DNA of 64,000 nt, from positions 124,001 to 188,000 of the forward strand of contig JAHQIY010000012.1 in the NCBI GenBank assembly GCA_019054805.1. The letters run 5' to 3'. Both the position numbers and the translations under genes were made by a program. A model generated the notes under the pieces. That model worked only from the letters and a program-made list of their open reading frames with translations, was not told the origin of the DNA and made no database searches. Of this stretch, positions 30,512-40,000 are shown in pieces. The DNA is from Brachionus manjavacas. Lineage: Eukaryota; Rotifera; Eurotatoria; Ploima; Brachionidae. Position 1 is the first letter of the stretch; each line of letters starts with the position of its first letter.

Positions 30512-32122
30512 CTAAAATAATTGTAAACTTTCTACATTATTTTCTACGCTTGAATTGCTAAGCTCAGAGCTGGACACACTAACACTGGGCTCAGTGGCCG
30601 GCTCGGGCAACTCCTGATCCTTCACGCCTAAACTCTCCAGACCCATTTTGCACTGCATCAGCAAAAACATAACACACTTTATTTGCTCATTTAAATGATT
30701 TATCTGCGAGCGAACAGCATTTTCTTGCTGGGTGACCGGCTTTTTGTCTTCGATGAGCCTCTGCGCCTGTATGGACTCGAGCTCGGCCTCCAGGTCCGTC
30801 TTCAGTTTGCTCATCATGTCAATGGTATTCTGGTACTTGGCTATCTGCTCCTCGTACTTGGTCTTTCTGTCCGCATCTTCCAGATCGTCGAAGAGCTCGG
30901 TGCCGAACAGCTTGTCGTCGCTGGCCGGGTCCATGTCCTTGAACTCTTCCTCCAGATTTTCGTCCAGCATTTTGTCCGCCTTATCTTTTTCGGTCAGCTT
31001 GCCGTCTCGCTTTTTCTTTATGTAGCCGAGCAGATTTGATGTCGACTTGGACTTTGTCTCAGCGGTGTCACTTTTGGTCACGTTTCGCTGCCTGAGACCG
31101 TTCAAAAACGATGTTACTTTGGCGCGCGCGTTCGACACGAGCAGGCCGTCGGACATAGTGGTGGTGACGGATATTTCGGACGGCGACCTTGACCGCTTGT
31201 TTTGCTTAGCTTTGCCCTGCGCGCCCTCCGACTCGCTTAGAATGACAAACGAGTCGTCATGGGTCCACTCGCCTTGCTCCTCGTCAACTTCTTGTGGGTC
31301 CAAATTTGGGTTTTGAGCAAAAAATCGTTGACAAATGGTCTTATTGATGGCGTTGTCATAGCACTTTTGGTGAATTATAAAGCCACAGTAGGCGCATTTG
31401 TACGCACTTTTGAACCAGATTTTTTTCTTGCAAATTTCACAATTGACTATTTGGTTAAATTGAATGGCCATGAATTTATGCACCGAGCCGTCATCCAGCT
31501 CACTGCTTGTGTCCGCTGGACTGGCCGCATCGCCTCCCATGTCCCCAAATTGCTTGCTAGACTTGTCCTGGCTGAACGAGGCCGCCGCCTTGTTACTTAT
31601 TTCCTTGGCTATTTTGGACGCTATGTCCTTTTTGTTTATGTCAGACTGGCAGATGAGATGCTGAAAGTTGATGGTCAAATTGCCGAGAGCGACATTGGAG
31701 TCGAAGCCAAAGTGGTCGCTGATCACGTGAGACCTTGTGATGCGGGAGACTGCAGAGGCGCGAAATTCTTCAATGGGCCTAAAGTAGAATGTTGACTGTG
31801 ACTCGCCTTTGGTGGTCGACCAGCAGTCAATGGCCAGTTCGTTGAGTGCCACCGTTACATAGCCGATGGGCAGTGGCTTTTTGCGATTCGACTTCTGAAC
31901 GTACTGTTCACTCCAAAGCAGCACGTTCAGGTATTTTGTTTGTTCGTTCAGCTCAAATTCGTACATGTCGTCTATTTGGACTGGGCTCCGGCTCTTGGTC
32001 ATGGAGAATAGATTTTCTTTGTCGAGTTTGAGATCGCGGCTCTTTTGGAATCGGCAGGGGTCCTGCTCTTGATCAAGGTCTGTTAGCAGACCCACAAGGT
32101 CCAGGGTAGCAGCTGGCTCGTT
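30512..32122 (-). CDS. PDZD8: PDZD8, exon 3 (C2-like, C1 and coiled-coil)
   Basis: Last exon, 536 codons plus stop, running in from an acceptor TTTCAG/AACGAG (32123). It matches the C-terminal half of vertebrate PDZD8: a C2-like region with KYLNVLLWSEQYV and PIGYVTVALNELAIDCW (about residues 615-655), then a C1 zinc-binding domain (about 770-819) with H-x12-C-x2-C-x11-C-x2-C-x4-H-x2-C in HKFMAIQFNQIVNCEICKKK and CAYCGFIIHQKC. Next is a Ser/Asp-rich linker and a coiled-coil (about 955-1050; KYQNTIDMMSKLKTDLEAEL, FLLMQCKMGLESL) aligning with the vertebrate tail. PDZD8 sits in the ER membrane at contacts with mitochondria and late endosomes and transfers lipids. The C1 and coiled-coil regions bind partner organelles, including Rab7 in mammals. 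Confidence 0.94.
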   Translation of the reverse strand, partial: NEPAATLDLVGLLTDLDQEQDPCRFQKSRDLKLDKENLFSMTKSRSPVQIDDMYEFELNEQTKYLNVLLWSEQYVQKSNRKKPLPIGYVTVALNELAIDCWSTTKGESQSTFYFRPIEEFRASAVSRITRSHVISDHFGFDSNVALGNLTINFQHLICQSDINKKDIASKIAKEISNKAAASFSQDKSSKQFGDMGGDAASPADTSSELDDGSVHKFMAIQFNQIVNCEICKKKIWFKSAYKCAYCGFIIHQKCYDNAINKTICQRFFAQNPNLDPQEVDEEQGEWTHDDSFVILSESEGAQGKAKQNKRSRSPSEISVTTTMSDGLLVSNARAKVTSFLNGLRQRNVTKSDTAETKSKSTSNLLGYIKKKRDGKLTEKDKADKMLDENLEEEFKDMDPASDDKLFGTELFDDLEDADRKTKYEEQIAKYQNTIDMMSKLKTDLEAELESIQAQRLIEDKKPVTQQENAVRSQINHLNEQIKCVMFLLMQCKMGLESLGVKDQELPEPATEPSVSVSSSELSNSSVENNVESLQLF

Positions 32123-32302
32123 CTGAAAAAAAGCTATTCAAAAGTTTGTTCATGCTAGAGAAATTAGAAAATTTATTTTTGTTTAGAGTCAGATGTATCA
32201 GAGGGAAATTTTGAAATAAAAATAGAGTTCCCGTTTCATTGTAAACGGTATCTTGGTATTCATGAATTTAGCCATTTTGTGCTGAATCTGTAATTAGTAA
32301 AA

Positions 32303-33093
32303 CCAAAAAAAGCCGGATTTAAAATTTTAGAGGAAAAAGTGGAAAATAAATAAAAATTTGAATTTTATAAAACAATTTTTGAAAAAAAAACTCTACACTT
32401 TATTACATTTTTTTACACCTTTTTACGTAAAATTACACAATGTGATGAAATAATATGTCATTTTTTGTCATTTTTTCTATATTAATGTAAATAGTAGTAA
32501 AGTACCTTTTTTTTGGTTGCTAAAAGATGATTTAAAAAATAAAAACAACAATTTTTGAAATTAAAATTGATTCGAAAAGTGAAACAAAAAACAATTGTAA
32601 ATAAGAAATTAAAAAAATACAATCTTATTTTTTTTACCTTTTTTTTTATAAAGATTCTAATCTCAAATTTATGAGGTTGACCAGCCTCCATCATTTTTTA
32701 TTTCAATCTTAATAATAAAAAAACACAAACACTAATAAGATCTATGTTTAGGGTCATTATCCTGGTGCAGAACAAAGTTATAATTGAATTTAACTGCACA
32801 TAAGGCTAGTAGATGATCAGATAATATTTCGTTATACATTTTGTCATTTTTAATTGCAAAAATTGTTTTTTTATTTTTTAAATCATCTTTTGGCAACCAA
32901 AAAAAAGGTACTTTACTACTATTTACATTAATATAGAAAAAATGACAAAAAATGACATATTATCACATCAAATTGTGTAATTTTACGTAAAAAGATGTAG
33001 AAAAATGTAATTCAAAAATTGTTTTATAAAATTCAAATATTTTTATTTATTTTCCACTTTTTCCTCTATAATTTTAAATCCGGCTTTTATTGG
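32303..33093 (-). mobile_element. Fold-back Tc1-type element with transposase scrap
   Basis: Two arms of about 245 bases (32303-32558 and 32850-33093) are near-perfect reverse complements; both contain CCGGATTTAAAATTTTAGAG-like and AGTAGTAAAGTACCTTTTTT-like words. The roughly 290-base centre translates on the minus strand (about 32860-32735) to KMYNEILSDHLLALCAVKF and NYNFVLHQDNDPKHRS, the second-aspartate block of Tc1 transposases (.F.QDNDPKH.S). The arms also carry TTACGTAAAATTACAC words like the Tc1 MITE at 3594. It looks like an internally deleted Tc1 element with long inverted repeats. Confidence 0.75.
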
Positions 33094-33604
33094 TCGTAAG
33101 CGTTTTCGGCCAAACTAACTTAAACTGGTGTAATCTTACGTAAAATTACGTAAGATTATGTTATCGTAAATTTTCTTGCATACAAGTAATGATGTAATAT
33201 TATGTAAGCTTACATTTTCTGATGTAAAACTACCTAAAATAACGTAATCTTACCCATTAAACAGTTAAACTTTAAACACTGTAGTTATAAAACAAAGTTA
33301 ATTAAATTTGGGGTATTATTAATCGATCTCTTATATTACTTAAACGATCACTTAATAAAATATATTATTTTATTTTTTCTATTTATAATATTATTTATTC
33401 GATTAATTAGATTAATTAACTGTCTCTATAACTGTATAAAAGTTGTTTCATTGCCCAATCCAGCTCAAATGTCTTTTTGTGATAATTCTTATGAAATAAA
33501 CTTTATTTTGAAAGTTTTGTTTTAAATAAATCTAAATTTTTAAAAGAAAATTAAAAAAATTTAAATGAGCTACATTTCTAAGATAATTTAAAAATATAAA
33601 TAGT

Positions 33605-34290
33605 TTATTTATTTGTTTTCTCTGCCGAGCTAGATCTCTTTCAGAATGATTTATAAAATAAAAAAATAAAGCTGTATAAAATAAGTTCATTTAAAAATAA
33701 AAAAAAAGACATCTATTGAAATAGAACCTCCTCAGAATAAGTTATTTAAAAAAATAATAAAAATAAATTTTAAATTTTAAAGTAAAATAAGCTAAAATAA
33801 AATGTAAAGAAAGTTAAAAAGACTTATATTGAAAAAGGTTGTTACATGTGACACATGTTTACTTGGTTGGGGCTTAAGGTAACAATTACACAATGGAGTT
33901 GGTTATTCAATATATCTTTATTCAAAACCTATTTTGTATTCCTCCATCAGTCTTACAACCGATGAAATAGAATTACTCAGTCCTGTCCCAACATATCTCT
34001 CACTCAACTCAAAAAGCCGATTCGAGACTGTTAGAAATTTAAACTTATTAAAAGATTCATGATACACGATGTTGAAGGGAGTATCATATTTTAACTTAAG
34101 GATAGATCTTACTGCTGTATTCTGAATTGCTTGTAGTTTTTAGATATTATTTTCTGAAAATGAATTCAAGCAAGGAAACAAATGATTTGTTTTGTTTCTT
34201 TTGGGGATGTCATTAATATATTCACTAAATAAAAGAGGAACTTCGAGGAACACCTGCAGTTATTTGGTATTTAACTAGAAAAGATGCTAA
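33605..34290 (-). mobile_element. J1 LINE copy in PDZD8 intron, sense to the gene
   Basis: The reverse complement matches J1: the 3' hairpin CTGAAAGAGATCTAGCTCGG near 33644-33622, the 3' UTR word ACATGTGTCACATGTAACAA near 33860, and coding remnants equivalent to ILDYSFPCLNSFSENN and KLKYDTPSN (33900-34180). A deletion joins the 3' coding region directly to a scrap equivalent to EYINDIPKRNK (about 34190-34230), so part of the RT is missing. Confidence 0.8.
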
Positions 34291-34786
34291 TTCTAATGCA
34301 ATTAATTTTTTTTAATATTGAAAATTTTATATCTAATTTTAGCTTAATCAAACAACCATCTATTACCGATTTAAAGAAAAAATATGAACAGCTGGTTTAG
34401 TCACCATTATTTACATCATCGTTATTTATTCTTCACTATTAATGAGAAAAACAAAAGGACACATGAAAAAAAAACCCAAAAAGTTGATCATTCTTGCGTA
34501 AACTCATATTTTTCTGCAGTAAAAATGGTTAAAATACGTAAAATTTTGATAAAAAATTAAGAAAAAGCAAAAGAAATCTTTTTCCTACTAATAATAATCT
34601 ATGATATTTTATGTTTTTATTTTATAGGAAATTTCATGACTATGATCAAAAAAATGGTTAAAATTTTAGAATAAAATTTTTTTAAGAAATTAAAGAATTT
34701 TACTAAATCACCACATTGAAATTTTAAAATTCAATTTTTCCCCATCTAACTATTTCATTTTGACCCCTGACTATCAGTGTACTTAC

Positions 34787-35755
34787 CATGGCACATTCGG
34801 ACACATTGCAATAAAAATCGACCAAACCACTGGCCGATGTGTTGACACTAAAATTTTCATTCACCATTTTCTGGTCATTTTCGCTGGCTTCTTCATCCAT
34901 GACCGAGCTGAGTCTCGTAGGAAAATTGGACATTTTAACAATAGGCTTCTTGGACACAATAATGGGCCGCTGTACCACAAATTTGATGGGCTGAAAGCCC
35001 GACTTTTGGATGAGCTTGTTTAATGACTTAATAGAAGTGCACCTCACTTGATTTATCGAATAAAGTATATCGAATTTTTTGATTGCTTTTATTTTGCAGG
35101 CCAGCGAGTCCGGGCTTATTTTCTGAATGCAAATCTCTGTTTTGTTAATGAAAAAAACTTCCATAAAGTTGATGCCAATCAGTTGATTTGCGTTTGTTTT
35201 CTGTATCTCGAATTCGATAAACGGCCAATGCTCGCGACTAGTCCTCTTCTCCATCAGCTGCTCCATCGAATAGCTGTCAATGCTAGTGGTCAAGGAGATG
35301 GAGCTTTGTTCTTTTTCGGCCGGCATGGTGCTCAGCAGATTGAGATGAAGGCTCGAGGCCGTTTTTTGAATGAGCTGAGCGTCTACCTTTGGACTTTGAG
35401 CCTGGTTTAGCGAGTACAAGGCCTCGGGCAGGCGATCACACGCTTTCAAGCTGATCTGCAGTTTGCCCACACTGGACAAATCGACGCCGAGCTTTTCACA
35501 CAAGCTTGTGTAATCGACACACTCGCCAAACTTGGCCGCACTGCACTTTTTTTTGTCCAAAAACTCGGCCAGATCTGCCTTGTACAATTTTTGATTGTAC
35601 AGTATTTCAAAGAAGGGCTTGAAGCGGATCTTGTAGTTTGGCAGTGTATGCTTGCGTCTAATCGATCTGCGTATTTGATTGACCAGCAGAGAAGTCAATT
35701 TGGGCATGGAACGTCCGTCGAACTGGGACGAGCCTTCCATTTCAACAATCGGCTC
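34787..35755 (-). CDS. PDZD8: PDZD8, exon 2 (end of SMP, linker, PDZ)
   Basis: Internal exon of 323 codons, phase 0 at both ends (acceptor TTTTAG/GAGCCG at 35756; donor GCCATG/GTAAGT at 34787-34786). It opens with EPIVEMEGSSQFDGRSMPKL and RRKHTLPNYKIRFKPFF, almost residue for residue the vertebrate PDZD8 segment (RSQFEGRPMPQL; KRKHTLPNYKIRFKPFF) that closes the SMP lipid-transfer domain. After a C2-like linker, a PDZ domain follows at about residues 412-497 of the joined protein (LIGINFMEVF, SPDSLACKIKAIKKFDIL, SLNKLIQKSG). The usual GLGF carboxylate loop appears as IGINF. The vertebrate protein has VGLTL here, so an atypical loop is a family trait. Confidence 0.94.
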
Positions 35756-36372
35756 CTAAAACATTTATTTTTTAAAATAAAATATCTTTATTTTTATTAA
35801 GGTTGAGATAAACAGTGCTTGTATGATCTGCATAAATATGCAGAGTTGGTCAAAAGTCAAAGTCAAGTCTGGACTTTTTTTAAAATTTTTGTTTCAAATA
35901 AAATTTAGTTCTCGAATTTCAATGTTTTCAAATTACATTTTATCTTTGGTAATTTTCTGTAATTTGGTGTTAATATAGAACGATGAGGTCTAATGCTATA
36001 GCCTGAAAATAATTAAGTTGACTTATACTTTTAACGATTCAAACTTTAAAGTTTGACTTTTGACCAACTCTGTAAATATGCGTATTCTATAAAAAATTTT
36101 AGAATCGAAAAATGGTTTTTTTTTCTTACTTGAAAAAAATGAATTTGCATTTTTACCTAAATTTAATCAAAAAAACACAAATTTTGCATACCCCCACACT
36201 TAAAATATTAAATGAGTGTACTTTTTTACATTTTTTACAAGTTGAAAATTTGATTTAGACAACTTAAAAAAATTCAAAAATTTCTTAAATTAAAAATACA
36301 AATTTGATCTTTATAATTAATTATACGTTTTCTATAAAAGAATTTTTTTGGCTCACCAATAATATCTAATAA

Positions 36373-36605
36373 AATGAGTAATCCAAATGGTTTTAAAAGA
36401 AAAATTCAAAAAACTTCAATTGAAGATAAATATAATGCAATACTTGTAATAGAAAATAAAAAAAGAATAAGACACAAATCGCTTGGGTTTAGTGTTAGAA
36501 GTAGGAATTGGAACAGTAATTGGTTGGTGTAAGGAACAACGAAAAGATATGTTTGAAGGATACATGTCAAGATCGAGCAAAAAATCGAGTCATGAACCAT
36601 AACAA
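36373..36605 (+). pseudogene. pogo/Tigger transposase, first DNA-binding HTH remnant
   Basis: ATG at 36373 gives NGFKRKIQKTSIEDKYNAIL then VIENKKRIRHKSL and, after a frameshift, VLEVGIGTVIGWCKEQRKDM and SRSSKKSS. This is the CENP-B/pogo N-terminal helix-turn-helix, typically KRK.ls...K..ii..ie.g.......a..f.v..sTV..i.K.r..i. Only the first domain is present. Confidence 0.6.
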
Positions 36606-36609
36606 CACA

Positions 36610-36785
36610 AATGGATTGAGTGCTTGGTCACGCACTAAGAATGGAAAGCAAAGAAGAACCAGCTAGAATATTTGCACTATACGAGCCAGAAATACGGCAT
36701 GATCAAGCAAGGAGAGGCGCCAAGAAGCTCATATAATAAGGGCCCTAGGGATGGATAGAAGCAGGGCCCTTAACTCCTTACCTGT
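36610..36785 (+). mobile_element. RTE-like LINE C-terminus and 3' UTR
   Basis: About 36625-36740 reads VLGHALRMESKEEPARIF then ALYEPEIRHDQARRGAKKLI and a stop, the terminal LGH..RM.........G.R..GR.(K/R)(K/R) segment common in RTE-type LINE proteins. Directly after the stop is a hairpin, AAGGGCCCT ... AGGGCCCTT (about 36739-36771), then (TATT)n. Confidence 0.55.
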
Positions 36786-36835
36786 ATTTATTTATTTATT
36801 TCAATGAACGCCTTAAAGGCGATGTAAATAAAAAG
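36782..36835 (-). repeat. LINE 3' tail hairpin, family T2, copy 2
   Basis: Minus-strand TTTACATCGCC-TTTA-AGGCG then TTCATTGAAATAAATAAATA. Here the stem is fully paired (CGCC/GGCG), whereas copy 1 has AGACG and copy 3 CGC-TAGTA-GGCG. Confidence 0.55.
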
Positions 36836-38087
36836 TAAGGTGCCCCAAGTCATAAACACTAGTTTTGGATTTAAAATTTTTAGCTTTTCCAAAAATTTGA
36901 AATCTAATGTAATTTTGTGCGTAGAACTCGAATCTGAAATCATTTTTTTCATATGTCATCTTATTTTTGCTGAATTGCATGAAATAAAAATACAAATTTA
37001 GTGCATAAGTTTGAACTGATTTTTTTCGAAAAATTAAACTGACTTGGAAACTTAATTTTTTTTTCTTCAGATAGTAGAGGAAATGTACTTTCTAATCTTG
37101 TGTATTTTTTTCACCCATTCAATAAAAATCCCTAACAATTTAAACGCAAAGTTTTGAAAAAATTCGATGATTTAGCATTTTTGGCGTTTTATTTCTCCCG
37201 TAAAATTATTTCAAAATAGATAATTTTTTTTTATTTAAGAGAACTAAGTCTCCTCTATAGAAATAGATGGGGGTTTGTTGATATCTTGTCTTAAAAGCAT
37301 TCTATTTAGATTTAAAATCAGTAAAATATTAAAAACAAATGACCAAGATTTCAACAAGTTCTTAGACTTAATTTTAGAGGCCATAAATGAATATAAAAAT
37401 ATAGATTTGAATATTAAGCTATGGAATAGATTCTGGAGAGCTTTGGAAATGTATCAAAGTGGTGCAAGCTATCAAAATGTCTTAGAAAAGCTATTTGGAG
37501 CAAAATCGAGTAGTTAAGTTATTTCTCATAAAAAAAGCAAAGATTTTAATACATAAATATATTCAGAACAATAAATTTCCTATATGAATCTATCTAAAAA
37601 CTTTATATTTATTACATAGGTATCTTTAAATGCTTGTATTTTACTAAATAGACAATATTATCCAAAAAGCCCACCTATTCCTATTTCTTAATAAATTAGC
37701 TTTAATTTAAGCCCAAAATCATCCTACTTGAAAAAAGTCTTATATACGAAATAAAATTTAAAGGCATATTTTAAAAAAAAACATTTTTTTCTAAAAATCG
37801 CCAAAAAAAAAGGGAAAATAAACTAATGGATGATAAAAAACGACTAATCCGAGTAAATTTAGGGTAAATTTTCATAAAAAAAAAAAAAAAGTAGATTTCT
37901 ATATGCTTCACATTTTATGAAACAAAACGTTTTTTTGAACCCCCCCTGAAACTCGGGTATAAGATATAAGAACCCAACTTTTTCACTCATAAAATCGAAT
38001 TCTGAGTCATAATTAACCTAATAAAAGTTTTTGGGGTGAATTTTTGATAATCCTAGCTAACTAGTGTTTATGACTTGGGGCACCTTA
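36836..38087. mobile_element. DNA element with perfect 28-bp TIRs
   Basis: Left end TAAGGTGCCCCAAGTCATAA then ACACTAGTT and right end AACTAGTG then TTTATGACTTGGGGCACCTTA are exact inverted repeats. TA at each outer end would fit a TA target duplication as in the Tc1/mariner/pogo superfamily. It sits in the A-rich tail of a T2 repeat. The interior has an 80-codon plus-strand frame (37275-37517) and otherwise no recognisable protein. The perfect TIRs suggest recent activity, presumably driven by a transposase encoded elsewhere. Confidence 0.8.
37275..37517 (+). CDS. Hypothetical protein inside the 1.25-kb TIR element
   Basis: Eighty codons, ATG start, stop TAA at 37515-37517. The product is helical and mildly charged (KTNDQDFNKFLDLILEAINE; LWNRFWRALEMYQSGASYQ; KLFGAKSSS). 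The spaced Trp/Phe residues and low stop density in such A+T-rich DNA suggest it is or was coding. I recognise no family. It could be a relic of the transposase or an accessory protein. Confidence 0.35.
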   Translation: MLISCLKSILFRFKISKILKTNDQDFNKFLDLILEAINEYKNIDLNIKLWNRFWRALEMYQSGASYQNVLEKLFGAKSSS

Positions 38088-38299
38088 AAAAGAAAGAAAA
38101 AAATAAAGTTTTATAAATAAAGCAAAGTTTTAGTGTTTTCCAAAAAAAAAAATTGTAAAAAAAATTTAATATAAATGTTAATGTTTTTTAATTTCAATAA
38201 TTATTTTTCATTTTGTTCTCTCTTTTATATTCAATTTTTTTTTCTCCCAACTATGTGAGAAAATCCACTATCAGATCGACCCAGGAGAAATCCAAAATA

Positions 38300-38430
38300 A
38301 AATCGAGTATTACTATTCGAATAATATGAAAAATGTTCAAACCCAGAAAAGCGTAAACGAGTGAACGTAGCTAAATTGATTAGATAGAAGAAGCATTGTA
38401 TGAATAGAACAAGGAAGCAAAATCTCATAT
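38300..38430 (+). pseudogene. pogo/Tigger second HTH remnant
   Basis: Plus-strand reading EKRKRVNVAKLIR then, with one shift, EEALYEWNKEAKSH. The usual second HTH of pogo/CENP-B proteins has KR.R......(d/i)E.aLy.W......+. It may belong to the same original element as 36373-36605, now split by the TIR element and LINE tails. Confidence 0.45.
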
Positions 38431-39259
38431 AATATAATTAATGGGCTTATTTTGTTCAAAAAGCAAAGCTAATCTTATGGGTTTTCCTGAGTTTCAAGCT
38501 AAAAATGGTTAGTAAGATCAAAAAACGAAATGAAGTGTGATAAAATAAGAAGAATGGTCAAGCAGCACTTAAATGAATTGTTAAAAAAATTACCAAAAAT
38601 TATAAAGTCATATGATCCGAATGATTTTTTTTTTTAATTTCTTATTACGGTTAAGCCGAAACATTTTGTGACTGCCCTTCGACTTCGAATTAACCGGATT
38701 TACCTGCAGTTTCTCCTGAAATTTAAAAAATTTACCTAAATTTTTTAAAAAGATTTTTTTTTTGGTTCAAATCAAATTAATTTTAGTTAAGAAAATTTCT
38801 TACAAAAAAAAATGAATTCACCTCAGTCTCAGCTTCTTTAAAGATATTGGACTCAAATTCACTGAAAATTCAATAAGAAAAATTGAAAGTCAAATTTTTT
38901 CGCTAAAAATTAAACAAGAAAATCAGAAATTAATTTATCTAGCAAATCATTATCATTTAGAAGGCTGGAATATTTTTCAAAAATTCGATCTCTTAAGAAA
39001 TCTCAAGATATTTTTCTTGAGATTTTTATTTTATGGATTATAATTAATTGGTATTTACATTAATTATTTGGGTGTAAAAATAAATATTTTTGGGTATTTA
39101 TTTTTTGTCAAAATTATTGCAAAAGAAAAAAAAACTGGGTACATTAAAATTGCTGTTGCGTATTATAAAATAATTTTTGAGAAGCATAAAAATTATTGTT
39201 GGGTTTAAAAAAAATTGGAAAACCCTTGCCAAACTAGCTTGTAAGTTACATTAGCATGA

Positions 39260-39525
39260 AAAAGAGTCGGCATCGAATTATTATTTATTATTTTTATCAT
39301 TATTAAATAATCTGCATCGCGTAGCTGGTAGCTAGCTATAGCAGATATTTTTGTCTCCCGGGTCGGGTTCTTGTTTTTTACTTGTCGTACTCGAGCTTGA
39401 ATCGCTCGAAAGTTCTCGCGTTCTTGACCAGGTCAGGTAGTTCATTCTAAGATGGTATGGCTCTGTTGCTCTGAAAAAGTTATTTCTAGGTAGACAGTTT
39501 CTTACAAATCGTTTTTAAAACTTTT
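39260..39525 (-). mobile_element. CR1-like LINE C-terminus with (TAA)n tail
   Basis: On the minus strand, 39520-39385 reads NNFFRATEPYH then, in another frame, NELPDLVKNARTFERFKLEY DK stop. This is the typical WN.LP..vv.a.s...FK..LD/YDK ending of CR1/Jockey LINEs. After the stop come CCCGACCCGGGAG and TAGCTAGCTACCAGCTACGC inverted words, then AATAATAATAA. The gene part is 5' truncated. Confidence 0.65.
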
Positions 39526-39944
39526 ATTTAAATAATAAACCACTAAGATAAATTAATACTCTAAATGAATTTTATACACTTTTTTTTTTTTTTTAGACCT
39601 CAAATAAACATTTAAATACTTGATTATTTTAATTAACACTCATTCAATATTTAAAACACTCAAATTATTTATCTAATATCCAAATTGACTTTTAGCTAAA
39701 TACCCAATTATATTAACAAATACCCATTTAAATACTAGCCTTATTTTTTTATCACATAAATAACTTAGTTATTATTCTAAAAGATACAAAAATTTAAATT
39801 CAAAAATAGTTTTTTTCTCTTTTTTAAATTTTATTATATTTTATTTTACTTTATTAATTTTTTGATTTTTTTTTGTTTAATCTAAACGAGATTGAGCACG
39901 TCAGAGATAAACAAATAAATTAAAATGCTGAGCAATATAGATGG

Positions 39945-40000
39945 ATGGCTAAGTGGTAAAGAGATGGAATTTTTTCGGACATCTTTTTTCAGTATTTAAT
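39945..40000 (+). other. Possible tRNA-like A-box stretch
   Basis: GATGGCTAAGTGGTAAAGAG followed by ATGGAATTTTTTCGGACATC resembles the 5' half of a serine/leucine tRNA (A box TGGCTAAGTGG). No B box or closing acceptor stem follows, so this is at most a tRNA relic or SINE head. Confidence 0.2.

Larger units (their letters stand above)
32123..34786 (-). other. PDZD8 intron 2 (2.7 kb)
   Basis: Bounded by GTAAGT (34786 downward) and TTTCAG (32123) on the minus strand, phase 0. It contains the fold-back Tc1 element (32303-33093), a block of TACGTAAAATTACGTAA-type repeats (33120-33250), and a minus-strand J1 LINE (33605-34290). The remaining A+T-rich DNA shows nothing. Confidence 0.85.

Noticed and set aside
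30695-31795. Several long plus-strand frames across PDZD8 exon 3
   Set aside because: They are antisense to a well-supported coding exon and show no similarity of their own; G+C-rich exons give such shadows.
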